DNA of 64,000 bases from Cryptomeria japonica (GCF_030272615.1 NC_081406.1:237255922-237319921), one strand, 5' to 3'. Shown: positions 12,285 through 25,066, numbered from the stretch's first letter. Notes: a model not told the origin generated them from the letters alone. Program-made: numbers and translations.

Positions 12285-12636
12285 TCCTTATTCAAACCTA
12301 ACCCTAATCATATATCTAATTCTAATTCTAAATCTAACCTTAATCCTTATCTAATATTAAATCTAACCTCAACTGAATCTAGACACTAACCCTATTTGAA
12401 CCCTAATGTAACATAGATCTTAATGCTAATTCATCCCTAACTCTAATCCCATCTTTAATCCCATCTTTAAACCTAACTTGAACCCTAATTTAACATTAAA
12501 TCTAACCCTAATTGGCTCCTAATACTAACCATATCTAAACCCTAATCTAACATTAATCCTAACCATAATTAATCTCTAATCTTCACCCTATTTAAACCCT
12601 AACCACAATTTAACCCTAACTCGAATGTTTTTCTTA
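12285..12636. repeat. degenerate CCCTAA (telomere-like) repeat tract, left part
   Basis: The sequence is dominated by variants of AACCCTAA, ATCTAACC and CTAATTCTAA with irregular spacing. It reads as a heavily decayed array of the plant-type telomere repeat or a satellite derived from it. The array resumes at 39052-39076 and 40309-41140, so the LTR elements in between were inserted into it. Confidence 0.75.
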
Positions 12637-12641
12637 TAACC

Positions 12642-13798
12642 TATAATGGTGAAAAATTAGGGTTTCCACCATTAGATGTATGAAAACCGCTAATTTTTAC
12701 TTAGGGACCAACACAATAAGGAAAGATGGGAATTAGATAGATCTATACCTAAAAGGCCCAAATGTTGATCTAATTTCAAGGTTGTTGAATGTGCCCTCTT
12801 CTTTCCCTTGAGTTGAATTGATTTATTGAATTTGCTGCAATTAGGGTAAATGTGTTGGAAATTGATGTAAAAATGCATAAATAGTAAGGTATAGTTGTTG
12901 GATTGAGCCACAAACCTAGATCTGAGGATTGTAAGAGGATTCAAACATGTTCCCAAAAGGGGCTCTTGATTTGTCAGGACCGATGTGTCTATTTCTCTAG
13001 TCCTCTGAAAATTTCACACACTAATGGGGGATCGGTTCATCTCTATAAATAAAGCTTATCCTGAAGATCGCAACTTCGTACTTGCCTCCTACACGTAGAA
13101 AGAAGGGAAAATGGGTTGGAAATAGGGGTTTGCCTTAAGTCAAACCTTGAGTTTAGAATTAACCATGAAATAGAAATGAAATCCGATTGACTTGTAGTGA
13201 TGAAAATGCTCTCCTTTTGAGGGAGATGCTGAATAATGACTGAAAAACAAATGATATACCTCTTTGTGAAGTTTTTTTTGTCTCCACGTAGAATTAGGGT
13301 TTCATGAAGTCTTCAATAACATAGAACATGAATATCAACTCCAATGCTTGAATCTTAACTTTAGCTCTTCCCTAATGCTTGAAGGAAGGTTGATTTCTTG
13401 CTTGCTTGAACTGGAATTCTTGATTTATTGATGTTTAATTTAATTTCATGTGTGTGGATAATCAAATGAGAGGGGTAGCCCTCTTTTCATACTTGCCTGT
13501 CAAAAAACAAACTAATTTTCCAACATGAGTTGTCATAAAGTTGGGATTCTCACTCAAATTTTATGACCATGAAGAGGCCCAAATTTAGGTCCTAATTGGG
13601 AGGACCAATGCATGGCACCCTAGTCCTGCCTAATCAGGCTCCAAAATTTTAGGGTAGGATGATGTGAAAAATGAATTCGTTGATAAATGTGCAAAGCAAG
13701 AGCATAACTAGGTCCTATTTAGGCCTCAGAGCACAAACGCCAAGGTGAGGGCTCAAATGCGATCAATATTATAAGGGAGTACAATTTAGGACGCTACA
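12642..13798 (-). repeat. 3' LTR of the outer gag element
   Basis: Pairs with 37892-39046. Read on the minus strand it starts TGTAGCGTCCTAAATTG. The other end is decayed: TATAATGG here against TGTAGTGG in the partner, two G-to-A changes. This matters because the target duplication TAACC only appears when the decayed end is included. Confidence 0.85.
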
Positions 13799-13815
13799 TT
13801 TAGCCCCCACTTTAG
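13799..13815 (-). other. polypurine tract of the outer element
   Basis: On the minus strand AAAGTGGGGGCTAAA lies directly before the 3' LTR, the usual place and composition for plus-strand priming in LTR elements. Confidence 0.7.
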
Positions 13816-14590
13816 CAGAGTATAAGACTAAGCATTTTTAGTAAAGTACAAAGGTTCACATTGAAAGGCTTTCATCAAGATGTTAAGGAGGCAAGACATA
13901 CGAAGACCCCATTTGACTTTAGGTATCTTGTGACTTCAAGATCAAGATAAAAGGGACATCATAAGAAAGAGGGAGAAAACAAAACCATGACTACAAGCCT
14001 AGTAAGGTTCTCTTACCACGAGTCATGAAAATAAAAATACCAAAATTATAGAGCAAACGACTAATTTTGCTAAGTAACTTGAGTATCGAGGTGCACAAAA
14101 AGAGAAATATTGAACGAAGTGTATGCCCCCATGTTAAAGCAATTGTGTGCACCATATCAGGAGCAATTGCTTTAAGGTAGTATACATTCATCCAAAAGAG
14201 AAGCATGTTATCACAATGATATGCCACCAAGAAGGGTACATCAAATAATAATGATCAAAAAACACAAAACACATAACGGTTCTACTTAACTGCGGGGTTA
14301 GTATGCTTTTATGATAAATAATGTTTATCATGTATATATTTGCATTGAATTGTCTTCATCTCCCAAAGAAAGTAGAACCACTATGGAAGAAGGGCACATG
14401 TGTCTTTTGAGTCAACATGGGAGAGACCAAAAGAGATCTCAATGATTTGTATCATCCTCAAGTAGACAACACTAGGGGCAACAAATAGAATAATTGAGAA
14501 ACAAATAGAAGAAGGTTATGAACAAGCAAGAGAGGGAGAGAGAGATAATCTATGACACGAATGAAGCTAATCAAGCAAGTCATCCACCTC

Positions 14591-14908
14591 CTAGTCTTTC
14601 TCAACATTGTTTTGGGAGGGTGGACAATATGCAAGAGGAGACACTTCGAGCACGGTAGCTGGAGCTACTGCAAGTTCCAAACAAGGAACATGCTCTAATG
14701 ATGGATCCCTTTGTCTGTTACTAGGATCTAGGATCAATGCTTGTGAAAATTGCTTAGATAAATCAATTTCAACATCAACATATTCATATTCATCACTTGA
14801 ATAAACATTGTTAGCATGAACATAATTTTCATCCATCTCTTCATCAAGATTAATAAAAATAGGATCTTTAATTGGAATAGAACATGAACCATCATATTTC
14901 TTAAGCAT
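14591..14908 (-). CDS. unrecognised acidic ORF of the outer element
   Basis: A 105-codon frame encodes an Asp/Glu-rich peptide (for example DEEMDENYVHANNVYSSDEY) without a known domain. It lies between the protease-like remnant and the 3' LTR, in the same frame register as the downstream part of gag. It may be the decayed remainder of the gag-pro polyprotein tail. No catalytic motif of RT or integrase is present. Confidence 0.35.
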   Translation of the reverse strand: MLKKYDGSCSIPIKDPIFINLDEEMDENYVHANNVYSSDEYEYVDVEIDLSKQFSQALILDPSNRQRDPSLEHVPCLELAVAPATVLEVSPLAYCPPSQNNVEKD

Positions 14909-15502
14909 TTTATGTCTTGGAAATTTAGGTTGAACTTTCTCCCTGGGGTTAAGCGAAGGCTAGACAAATGGAAAAATGTCAACATTTAGAGTCTTCGGGG
15001 AGGAAATGGGTTGAGAAGCAAGTTCATGAGCTCTAGCATGACATCTTTGTCTATGTTCTCTCACACAACAGTTTCTTTTATTTTTAGCTAAAGGTTGTGA
15101 AGGTTTAGGGTCAATAGGCTTAGGCTTCTTCTCTTTCTTTAAATAAGGATGCATGAGAGAATTTTTTTTAGGTTGAAAGATAGGATATGTCGGGCACTTT
15201 CCAAGTTGGAAGATGTAGGAGGCAGAACCGCATCATATAAAGATAGAAGGTGTAGGGAGAAGACTAGGTCCATTATGAGGAGGAAAATAGGCCTATCATG
15301 AAGAAGAGGAATGTGATTGGGATCTCTAGGCTTGCTCAAGGATAATATCATCTCATTATTCCATCTTTGATAAGATCAAAAAAGAGTATCACTTCGAGGT
15401 TTAAGAGGTTCAAATTGTTTAGACCAAAAGTAATCAAGATTAACATCTCCACGCCTCATCGTGGGTTGGTAAATGCTATGATTAATTGGTATTGTTTTAT
15501 CA

Positions 15503-15703
15503 TTAAGAGGGAATTTCAAACACTCTTGTAGAAGGGATCGATTTCATAGAAGAGAGCCAAGGATGTCCCAACTTCACATGAAATTGATTCGACGTAGGAA
15601 TGATAGAAAAATTAACATCTAAAGATTTAGTACCAACCTCAATGAGAAGAGTAATAGAACCAATAGAAGGACAAGAGAAACCAACAAAGATTTTAATGAC
15701 CAC
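15503..15703 (-). pseudogene. protease-like (retropepsin C-terminal) remnant of the outer element
   Basis: The peptide NFSIIPTSNQFHVKLGHPWL followed by SSMKSIPST resembles the C-terminal half of Ty3/gypsy retropepsins, where the usual form is an LLGRPWL-type motif followed by IPST. The D-S/T-G catalytic half is not clearly visible upstream. It shows that the ancestor had gag-pro, although no RT is found. Confidence 0.5.
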
Positions 15704-15919
15704 ATCAGATTTATCATGTCACTCGATGCAATTGTAAGGTATAAAGATATTTTTTAGTTATCACGTTCACCATACACGCGAGATCAATGAGTACATTTCA
15801 TGAAAGCATGTCTTTAATATTTGCAGTGATATATAGTGGGTCGTCAGGTGCTTCAATAGTCTCACTAGGATCAATGGTAATGCATAGGTCCTTAGGAGGT
15901 GTAGGTTTATCAATAAGAT

Positions 15920-17808
15920 TCACCACATAATATTAGACTCAAGGCCAAGATCATTAATGGAAAAGGAAAGATGTTCAAACTCAATCACATTAGTAGAATG
16001 AGAAGGCAAAGGATTGTTAAAGATTTGGAGATTTTGATTAGGAGGAGCTATGGATTTGTTTCCTTTGTCATTCACACTAGCCATAGATATGGTATTGTTA
16101 TCAATAAGTTCTTGAATTTTACTCTTTAAGGAATAACACTTTTCAGTGTCATGACCAGGTTGATGATGGTATTGGCAAAAATATTTGGCATCATAATGAG
16201 GCGGAAAAGGTTTGGTTGTGTCAATTGGTTTGATGGGAGGAAGTTTGAACAAATTCTTACTCAACAATTGTGTCAAAATTCTATGCAAATATTTAGAAAG
16301 AGGAGTAAATTCTTATCTAAAATATTTGGATAAATGAGGCATACCTGTTGTCATGATTGCTACTTGAGTATTGTTGTTGTCATTGAACTTGATGAATTCC
16401 TTGTTTGGTTTAAACTTTGCAAAATTTTGTTGAACACTTTCATTCTTATCAACTAGAGCCATTAAAGGAGATGATTCAAATTGACTCACTTGAAACTGAT
16501 AGTTATGAAGTATTGCACACAATTGTGTAGAGGAAGTAAACTCAAAAAAGATAAGCTTATCTCTAATGTATTTTTGCAAATTACAAATGAATATTATTTG
16601 AGCATCTTGATCAAGAATAGGATAAGAAAATTGAGAATACAAATGCTTATATCTACTAATAAAATCAGTCAATTTTTCTTCAACACTTTGCTTATAATGC
16701 ATTAAATCAGTCAAGGTAATCTTAGACCGATATTATTGTGAAATTGTTGAATGAAAACATCAGCCAATTGTTGAAATGATGTGCATGAATAAGGAGGCAA
16801 ATAACAATACTATTACAAAGCTTTATCTCTAAATGTTTTAGTAAACAATTTAGCCAAAAGTCTTTGATCATAAGAAAAATCACTACACAAAGTTTGAAAT
16901 GTTTTCACATAAGTCATAGGATCACCTTTACCATTATAAAGCTCCAATTGAGGGACTTCTACATGTTTAGGGAGGACAACATGAACAATATCATTAGATA
17001 ATGGTCTCACTACATAAAATATGGCCACATTATACTTTGTTTGGTTCATGGAAGCTATTTGTTATTGCAAGGATGACATTGTTTGAGCTAGGCTATTAAT
17101 GGTTGCTTTAGTGGATGGGTTGAAATTGGACATTTCTGATTGGGATGGAGGAGTAACATTTTTAAATGAAGGAGGTTGAGAATAAGGAGGTGGGACACTG
17201 TGATAGGTAGGTATGGGAGATTATTGGGTAACAAATAGAAGACTCGCAGAAGGAGGGATGGAAAAGTTTTGATTATAAATGTTGCCCCCTTGACTAACAT
17301 GTGCAAGAATAACATTTTGTTTGGAAGTAGCCATGATGTTGGGTGTGAAAGTAGGCACACTAGTGATAGAGGTTGTAACAAGAATGGAATGATTAACTTC
17401 ACTAGGAGGTTGAGTGTAACCAAGGGCTTTAGCACAACTTTTTAAAGGCATGATATTAGTGTCAACAATATGAGCAATGTCGCACAACAAATCAACACCA
17501 AATTTGTCACTTTGAACCATTCTTTTTAATCCTTCAATCAATGGGATAGCCTCACTTTTCGGGTATTGTTGACTCATCCATTGTTGAAGATTTTCAAATT
17601 CATTGTCAATCTTCTTCAATTGGTCAATGGAAACCCTAGTTAGTGATTCACCCTCATCATGAGAATTATGTAAAGAATGGGGATAAACAACATCAATTGT
17701 TGGAATAGAAGAACCACCCGCATTCTCATGAAACAAGTTATCCAAATTAGGCTCCATATCCATAATAATTAAACCTTGGGAAGCCTTAATTCTACTTCTT
17801 CTTCTCAC
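15920..17808 (-). pseudogene. gag polyprotein of the outer element, frameshifted
   Basis: Gag forms the particle that packages element RNA. The N-terminal part runs 17808-17221 and includes an EGLKRMVQ-type helix. The capsid-like core follows at 17049-16813 (QLELYNGKGDPMTYVKTFQT, a classic retrotransposon gag motif) and, after frameshifts near 16.7-16.8 kb, at 16714-16313 (KLTDFISRYKHLYSQF). At 16288-15920 there is a zinc knuckle of the Tat type, CQYHHQPGHDTEKCYSLK. The pieces fall in two minus frames, so at least two indels and several stops have accumulated. The Tat element sits just upstream of the apparent start, separating gag from its leader and promoter LTR. Confidence 0.75.
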
Positions 17809-18103
17809 AGTAATATTATAGGTAGGACTTGTAGACGTATAAATCTGACCACTTTCTTAAATAAATATTTAATATTTATTTTAACCCCATTCCTCCTATT
17901 AATTAAATTCTTTTTAATTAATTTCTTCACATTCATCTATTTGATTAAATAAATTACTCAATTTATTTAATTAAATTCACCTAAACCTTTTCTAGCCTTT
18001 AATTAAATATATCACTTTATTTAATTAATTCCCCTTTCTCCCTTTTTAATTAAATTTACATTTAATTAAATTGATCCTTGCAAATAAATAAATAAAATTT
18101 ATT

Positions 18104-18238
18104 GTATAGCCTGAGTTGGCCTAGTGGTGGAGAACTTGTGCTCTTGAAAGAGAGGTCACAAGTTCAAATCCCATAGGAGGTAGGGTATGTACATCCTATC
18201 GGCTTCGGCCTATTACCGATCCAAAATAAAAATAAAAA
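18104..18238 (+). mobile_element. tRNA-derived SINE inside the 5' LTR
   Basis: About 135 bp start GTATAGCCTGAG and end in an A-rich tail (AAAATAAAAATAAAAAAAA). A pol III box A-like TGGCCTAGTGG lies at 18117-18127 and box B-like AGTTCAAATCC at 18161-18171, the spacing of a tRNA head. Flanks AAATAAAATTTATT (18090-18103) and AAATCTAATTTATT (18239-18252) are a slightly diverged target duplication. The 3' LTR has the uninterrupted sequence, which defines both edges and shows the SINE came after the retrotransposon. Confidence 0.85.
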
Positions 18239-18961
18239 AAATCTAATTTATTTATTAAATCCCCCACTTGTATTTATGCAAGTTGCATCTATTTTGGTTG
18301 AAATAAAGTTATTTTATTTTAATTAAAATCTGTTTCCCTCATCCACTTGCATTTTCCTACATCTCCCACTTGCCTCCTAAGCATTCTTCTGGAACCCATC
18401 TAACCTTAATCAATTATCCTTAATCCCTCTTATCCTATTATTTCCCTAAGTTTGAGGAGGTCACTTCTCAAATTTGGAAGAAAGTCTTCTAAATGCATTA
18501 AAGGATTTATTTCTTCAACAAGCTAACTTGTTGAGTTCCCCAAATTTGGAAGGACTCTTACAAATTTGTCCCCAAAGTCTTCCTAACCATTAATGGTTAA
18601 CTCAACCTTCTTGCATGGTTAGAGACTTTCTCTCTAACTTAACCTTCCTCTAACTCAAGGGTCTCATAAAGCACTCATGGCTTTGACCCTAGTTATCCCT
18701 TTAACCCTTGTACAAGAGTTTACCCCTTGGGTAAAAGCTTTATCCATTGGATAACTCTAACCTAAACTTAACCCTCACCTCCTAGGGTAACCTTCATGTC
18801 TTTTCAGGCATTTAATGCTTCTTGCATCTCCTCTCAAGCAACTTCTTGTTGGCAATTGTCACCATTTCATTGGTGAGAATTGTAAACATGGATTGATTAA
18901 CTTTCAATCCTAGCCCTTGTTAATATTATTCAATCTTGACCATCCATGGCCCTATTTTTCC

Positions 18962-18970
18962 TATAAATAG
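18962..18970 (+). promoter_or_regulatory. TATA box of the Tat 5' LTR
   Basis: TATAAATAG followed by AGCTCTT, also present in the 3' LTR at 36850-36858. Its central LTR position fits the U3/R boundary. Confidence 0.6.
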
Positions 18971-19466
18971 AGCTCTTATTCTTCATTTAAAAAAAAAATC
19001 ATCCAAGCTTTCATGCATCTATATTATAGCCTAATTTACTAAGCATTTTAGCCTCTTTTTGTTATAATATCATCATACCATTTAGAAGCATTTTCATATC
19101 ATATAATACTCATGCTATGATAGTATATCATGTTAGGATAATTTGTCAATCTTTTATTATATCACTATCTTCATCTTAAGCTTAATCATCATAGTTTTAA
19201 CATCATATAGATCTTAAAATGCATTCATGCATGTAGATCAAATATCACTCGTTCTTGGAGTTGTCATTCCTAAGTCACTTGCTCAATGATCTGAGAGAAA
19301 AATATTGGCTTTAGGGATCCTGTGAGATAGAGAACAATGGGACACCCCTTGGGAAGTTGAACTAATTCAGTTAGCTGATATACTTGCATAAAGAGTCTCA
19401 TTGGTTTGTGGGTCTTTTGGATTCGATTTATTCATTTTTGTCACCATATTTTCCTGCATACATTTC

Positions 19467-19484
19467 TGGCACCCACCGTGGGGC
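19467..19484 (+). other. primer binding site of the Tat element
   Basis: TGGCACCCACCGTGGGGC begins 4 bp after the LTR end. It is one base different from the TGGCGCCCACCGTGGGGC site I recall from plant Tat-lineage elements. The tRNA was not identified. Confidence 0.7.
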
Positions 19485-22400
19485 ACGACCCAAAAAATAA
19501 CATCTTTTTTTGTGCAAGACAAGGATTGCTAACACATTGGAATACCCTTTTAGTGCATCTGGAGCATATTTCAGCACATCTGTGGTAAACTATAGCGCAT
19601 CCATTTCATTGTTTAGCGCATAGGACCCATCCTTCAGTGCTTTTGAACTTCCTTTTAGCGCATAATCTTCTTTGCCTTTTCTACACATAGAAGTATCAAA
19701 CATAGCGCATTCAGACATCAAAGTAGCATGTAGGTGTTGTCTTTTAGTGCTTTTATACCACTTTGTAGTGCATCTGTATAGAAGTTTAGCGCATGGCTCT
19801 GACAGAGAAAAGGAAAAATTTGTAACAGAATTAGAAAAATTAGGCTTGTGTAAGCCCACCATATGTTTTCTTTGATTTTGTAACTTCTTTCCTTGCAGAT
19901 TTTAACAATTTCTTATAGGTTGGAGGAGATAGAATTAGGATTTATGTTTTCTTTTTAGCTTTTTAAAAGTTGGATAAAATAACTCATTTTTCCTTTGGAT
20001 TAAAAAAAACATCATCTTTCTTTTGGGCTTAAAATCAACCACATTTTTCTTTGGGTTAAAAAAAAAATAATCAAATTTGCAAGTTAAAAAGGAACAACAA
20101 ATTCGCATTTACTTTCTTGCAAGATTAGGGAAAACACTTCATTTTGGACTCTAAAAAGAACAACAATTTTTCAATTTTTCTTGCACAAAGGTAAAAAGAA
20201 CAATCCATATTTTCTTGCAAGATTAAAAGAAACAATAAACTTATCCATTTCTTACAAAGCAATTCACTTTCAAGCAACATGCATTATTTTAAGTTGACCA
20301 GGATTTAATTTCCTAGATTAACAAACAAATTGCTATGAGGAACTAAAAAGAACACCATGCTTGTTGGAGCAACATCTCCAAATAGAGGATAGATCATCAT
20401 TGCTTTGAAGGTTAAAAAGAACACTTGTATGCCTTGTCTCGAAAGTGGAAGGTATATGCTCTCCCCTTAATTGGGTGACCAAAAAACCAAATCACTCTTT
20501 CATGCTTTATTTTACTTCAAGCACTTAAATCTTTTAGAAGGTCTACCCTCCCAAGTTGCCCTTAGGGCGCCATTAATGGCCGGTGAGAGGGGAACGACCT
20601 AAGTGGGAAACGACTTTATCGCCAAGTGTTCCAACCCACTATAATCAAATGTGGAGGTTGACGAAAGTCCCCTCCAACGGTTTTGCTCAGTGATTAGCCT
20701 TCCTCTAGTATCTTTAAGATATGTAAAGCCTTTGTTATAAAGGTTGGGAAGCCTCCCGAGAGAGTTTATCACTGAAGACCAAACAAAAGCCTAATTAAAA
20801 ACCATAGAAATAGAAGCTTTGAGCCGAGTGAGTTACCAAACATTGGCAATATCATAGTGCAAGGGTGGGGAAGAATCCACCCCCAAGATCACTCACCATA
20901 TATCTCCTAAGATAACTACCCAATTGTGAAGCAATTCACTTTGGGTTAATTTTTGGCAAAAGGCAAAAAAACGGGTGCCCTCTAGGAGGTGACAAGGTTG
21001 TTTGAGCTGATGGAGTATTGAGACTAGTGGGCTATGATATTGTCAATGACCCTTGAATAAAAGAGTCTACTTGATCTATTTTTTTGTAATCCAAACCAGT
21101 GAAAAGATCAGGGATTTGAAAACATCCTCAAAAGAACATATACTTTTTGTTTAGCATAGACAAATTGTTATCTCTTCTATTTGCTGTGTTTTTGAGACAT
21201 TTTTTTGAAAATCATCCATCAAAACACAAAAATCATTTCTCAAACGTCACAACGAAAACATCAAAGAAAAATTATCAAGACAGTTAGTGCGTAGGAGAAC
21301 ATCTTGGTGCATCTCAAACATCCAGTAGCGCATCACAACCAACAGTTAGCGCTTTCATCCCTCACATTAGTGCATGATAAGTATCATATTGGTAAAATAT
21401 CAGATAACGCTTATCAATATCACTGTAGCGCATAAGAGCATCAGCCTAGCACATCAAAATCATATTATAGCGCTTTCATAACAAACATCAACGCGTCATA
21501 GGGACATAATAACACATAACCTATCCAATAATTGTATAATCAAACAGTCTAAAAAAGTGTGTTGGAGAGGCAACATAGCGAATAGGGAACATTTTGTATC
21601 ACTTTGAGAACATCCTTTAGCACATCAAGTCTCTATCTTAGCACATGGTCAAAATTAGTGAAAACAAAGAGCAAACCAGTCACTTTGGGAAAAAATTATC
21701 AACAGTTTCAGATACCCTTTTGGGTCCACAGACAAATCCAGCAACGAAACTTAAAAATGGATCATAAGTGAGAAAATTCTGAATCCAACTAAGCACTCTT
21801 AGAAAGAGTTTTCAAATCTTCAACTAGCTTGAGATCAGATTTCATCCAACAAAATTAAGGGGCATCACAACAACGATCAAAGTTCCACCATCCAACGAAT
21901 CCTATCGAAACAATACCTAGTTATGTCCTCAAGTTGTCAAATTAAGTTTCTACATTAGGAAACTTGACTCATATCATTTGATACACTTTGTCATGGAGGT
22001 GAATCAAACTAAACCTCTACTTGATAAAGTAAACTTGAGTTTTCAAGTGAAGTATCCATATCTAAACATCAATATCAATATTTGATCATTTGTGTATGAT
22101 CACTCCTCATATTTTGAGAAGAAGAAGTCTTTATCAAAAAACTAAGTTGAAGAAGAGACAACCTAGTTCTAAGGCACTTATAAAAAGGAATAAATTTATC
22201 TATATCAACCGCCGACTCTTTGCATCGCATCGCGCATTCTTGCATCATATGTGGTTGTATATCCAAGTAAAAACTAACGAATTTGACAAAGAACCATTAC
22301 GAAGTAGGGCTTACATCCAGAAAATGACATTCAACCAACACCTTAATAGTGGAGGAAGGATTAACCCTTCTTTGTTTCCAAAGTTTCTTATCACTTATAA

Positions 22401-22513
22401 CGAGGCTCGACCTGAGCGACCAACTCCACCAAGAACCCCAATAGAAGAAGAAGAATTTACCACGGTAGAGATATATTAATGCCCACTATCACTCGATCTC
22501 AGAAAACAAGAAA
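19485..22513 (+). other. long leader of the Tat element with AGCGCAT motif clusters
   Basis: About 3 kb without a recognisable gene. TAGCGCAT and close variants recur at about 19540-19800 and 21285-21670. Between them is a conserved-looking stretch with GGCCGGTGAGAGGGGAACGA (about 20580). An open frame at 22090-22479 ends in an acidic peptide shortly before gag and may be a decayed gag N-terminal extension. Confidence 0.55.
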
Positions 22514-24594
22514 ATGGAATCACAACCAGAATCAAGTATGAGTCGTAGACTGTCCAATCCTTTTGATGAATATGCAAATATGGGAGGTACAAAATCACCG
22601 ATGAACTTCTCTAAGAATGTCAAGAAAACGCAGCTTTCCAAAAAGTTGTAGAAAGACTTACAGAAATGGATAAGCAAAATTATCTACTCACGCTGACTAG
22701 CAAAGGAGTCAATATTCCTGAGGATTTCAACACAGAAAAATTAAGGAATACAGACGAGAGAATTTCAAGAACAAGATCGAGAAACCGTGCTTATCAAGAA
22801 CGACAGAGAGAAGAAGAGACACATGATCAAGAAAACATACGTAACCAAGACCATACCCATAAACAAGACAACACTTACGAACAAGACCATGCCCACAATC
22901 GGGACAATCTTAATGAATGAGGGGAAGCTCCCCATCAAAGGACAAATGCACCCATAGCTGCTCTTACACAACAACTCCAAACACTTCAAAGACAAATGCA
23001 GGACATGCAACAAGGGACCACGATACGATATTCATTAGATGACATTTGTCCTTACCCTTTTGATAGGAGATTGAACATGGTACCTTTTCCCCCAAATTTA
23101 GATATACCAAAGTATGACAAGTATGATGGTAAGAGTGATCTCCATGATCACATTCTGGAGGTTTGTACCATGAGCTTAGAGTTTTCTCACAATGACACAT
23201 ACTTAATGAGATTATTCCCAAGAAGTTTAGGAGGGAAAACAATGGAGTGGTTGTCTAAACTTACACTTCCCATCAGATCATTTGATGAGTTGGTAAACAA
23301 ATTCATAGCATAATATTCCTATAACATTCAACACGCAATCACCATGTTCGATGTGTGTAACACAAAACAAAAGAGCAATGAAACATTCATGGTGTTCCTA
23401 CAACGGTGGAGACGCATGGTTTCAAGATATCCCCGAGATGTGCCTGAAAAGGAAAAGATGGAAATATCCATAAACAATCTAAATAGTGAGATGAGTTATC
23501 AACTCAAACTACAATGTATACCATCTTTTGCAAAATTGATAGAAAATGGTATCCAAGTAGAGGAAGCTTCCATCAAGAAAGGAACATTGAAGTTATTTAA
23601 GGAAGGTGTTAATTTATCAAACAATAACACCTTTAACAATCACAACAATAACAATAATTCAGACAAGTCCATATTTTGGACAAGGAATAAAAACATTGTT
23701 AATGATGGGGTAATTGATGCCAACAATATAAAGTCTAAACAACCAGTGTTGACTTTATCATGCAACCCACCATCCAATAACGATCAAAAGAGTGTTAATC
23801 AAGGCACTAACACTTATCAGTGTAATACCAACCAAGGAGCTTCAACGTCAAACAACAACAAAAATCATCAAGGCAACAACAACACCAACCAAGGAAACAA
23901 CACAAACGAAAGAGGCAATACTAATACTTTCCCGTATTGATGAATATACACACCATTAGGACAAACCTTGGAATCAGCATTTTGAGAGCTATTGGCGAAT
24001 ACGATCATCTTATTACCAGCCACAAGTAACTTTGAACCTCAAGTCAAAGCACACTGGTGGAATGACTCACATTATTGTGATTTTCATCGAAACAAAGGGC
24101 ATAACACAAATGATTGCATGCGGCTGAAGAACATAGTTCAAGACATGAAGGACACGGGCGATTTAACAGTTGTTGGTCATAAAACAAATGGTGACTATGA
24201 AGCTTTCAAAAATCCTCTTCCAAATTACAACAAGTGAGGAGCGTCAACATCAAACAATACCAAAGGAGCTCGTATTAATCACATATATGAAAATACCATC
24301 AATCACATATTGGCATATGACAATCAAGTTAATGTCATAAAAATCAAAGACAAACAAGAACATGTGTCAATAAATGTGACCACAAGAGTGCAAAAATATG
24401 TCTTGAAGGGGAACACGTCAACATCAACAACTCCCCCCAAGACTCAATATAACCTGGTTGACCAACTACAAAGAACACCCGCTCAGAGATCTATACTTGA
24501 GTTACTCAAACTTTCACCAAAACATAAGGATATCTTAGAGCAAGCTCTTATCGAAACAACCATTCCAAATAATCTAGATATTGATCAATTCTAA
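22514..24594 (+). pseudogene. gag of the Tat element, with stops and a frameshift
   Basis: The likely start is ATG 22514. A frameshift near 22570 leads into the main frame, giving QENAAFQKVVERLTEMDKQN and a Glu/Gln/Asp-rich charged stretch to 22917, where TGA interrupts. The core follows at 22996-23313 and 23344-23940: NLDIPKYDKYDGKSDLHDHI is the gag signature and FMVFLQRWRRMVSRY the second conserved helix. An Asn-rich linker precedes a zinc knuckle of the Tat type at about 24076-24120 (CDFHRNKGHNTNDCMRLK). The next segment, to 24594, contains RTPAQRSILELLKLSPKHKD, also seen before the protease in this lineage. At least four in-frame stops remain. Gag would form the particle that packages the RNA. 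Confidence 0.8.
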
Positions 24595-24658
24595 GCCATG
24601 GTGGCCCATATGATGGTGCCACACAACATATCTTTTTTCTGAACATGATGTTGTCTCC

Positions 24659-25066
24659 TTGAATCATCTGCTTAACACCCCGCTCCATATCGAAGTCTTA
24701 GTCTATAAACATCGGGTAAAAAGAGTGTTAATAGATGGAGGAGTTGTCTCAATATCTACTCTAAAACTTATCCATGCATTGGGCTTCTCTAAGCAGTCTA
24801 GTGATCCAAAAAAGAAAATCACTATCAAAGCCCATGATGATGAAGATACATCATCTGAAGGAACTGTAATACTACCCATTCAGGTAGGTCTTGTATAAAG
24901 AGACACCATGTGCCAAGTCTTGGACATAGACTTAACATACAATATACTATTGGATCGTCCATGGATGCATGAAATGCAAGCAGTGCCTTCCACATACCAT
25001 CAATGTATCAAGTTCCCCTGCAATGGACTAGAAATTTCAATATCCGCAGATAATAACCCTTTTTAG
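24659..25066 (+). pseudogene. retropepsin-like protease of the Tat element
   Basis: The frame encodes HRVKRVLIDGGVVSISTLKL, the position and flanks of the catalytic aspartate in Tat proteases, where the usual form is a VDGGAGLNI-type motif. The residues after DGG have drifted. Farther on, YNILLDRPWMHEM followed by VPSTYHQCIKFP matches the C-terminal ILLGRPW..IPST..Q..KF motif, with Gly changed to Asp. A TAA at 24896 interrupts, and the ORF lies in a different frame from gag. It would have cleaved the gag-pol polyprotein. Confidence 0.75.

Larger units (their letters stand above)
17830..19462 (+). repeat. 5' LTR of the Tat element
   Basis: Starts TGTAGACGTATAAATCTGAC and ends CCTGCATACA. It is 146 bp longer than the 3' LTR, and a SINE with its target duplication explains nearly all of the difference. 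It has AT-rich U3 sequence, a TATAAATAG box at 18962-18970 and a CT-rich R/U5 part. Confidence 0.9.

Noticed and set aside
14591-15351. Host gene on either strand
   Set aside because: Lies inside the bounded outer LTR element; the frames are pieces of its internal region.
18104-18180. tRNA gene
   Set aside because: Pol III boxes are present but the cloverleaf is not maintained. A-rich tail and target duplication identify a SINE.
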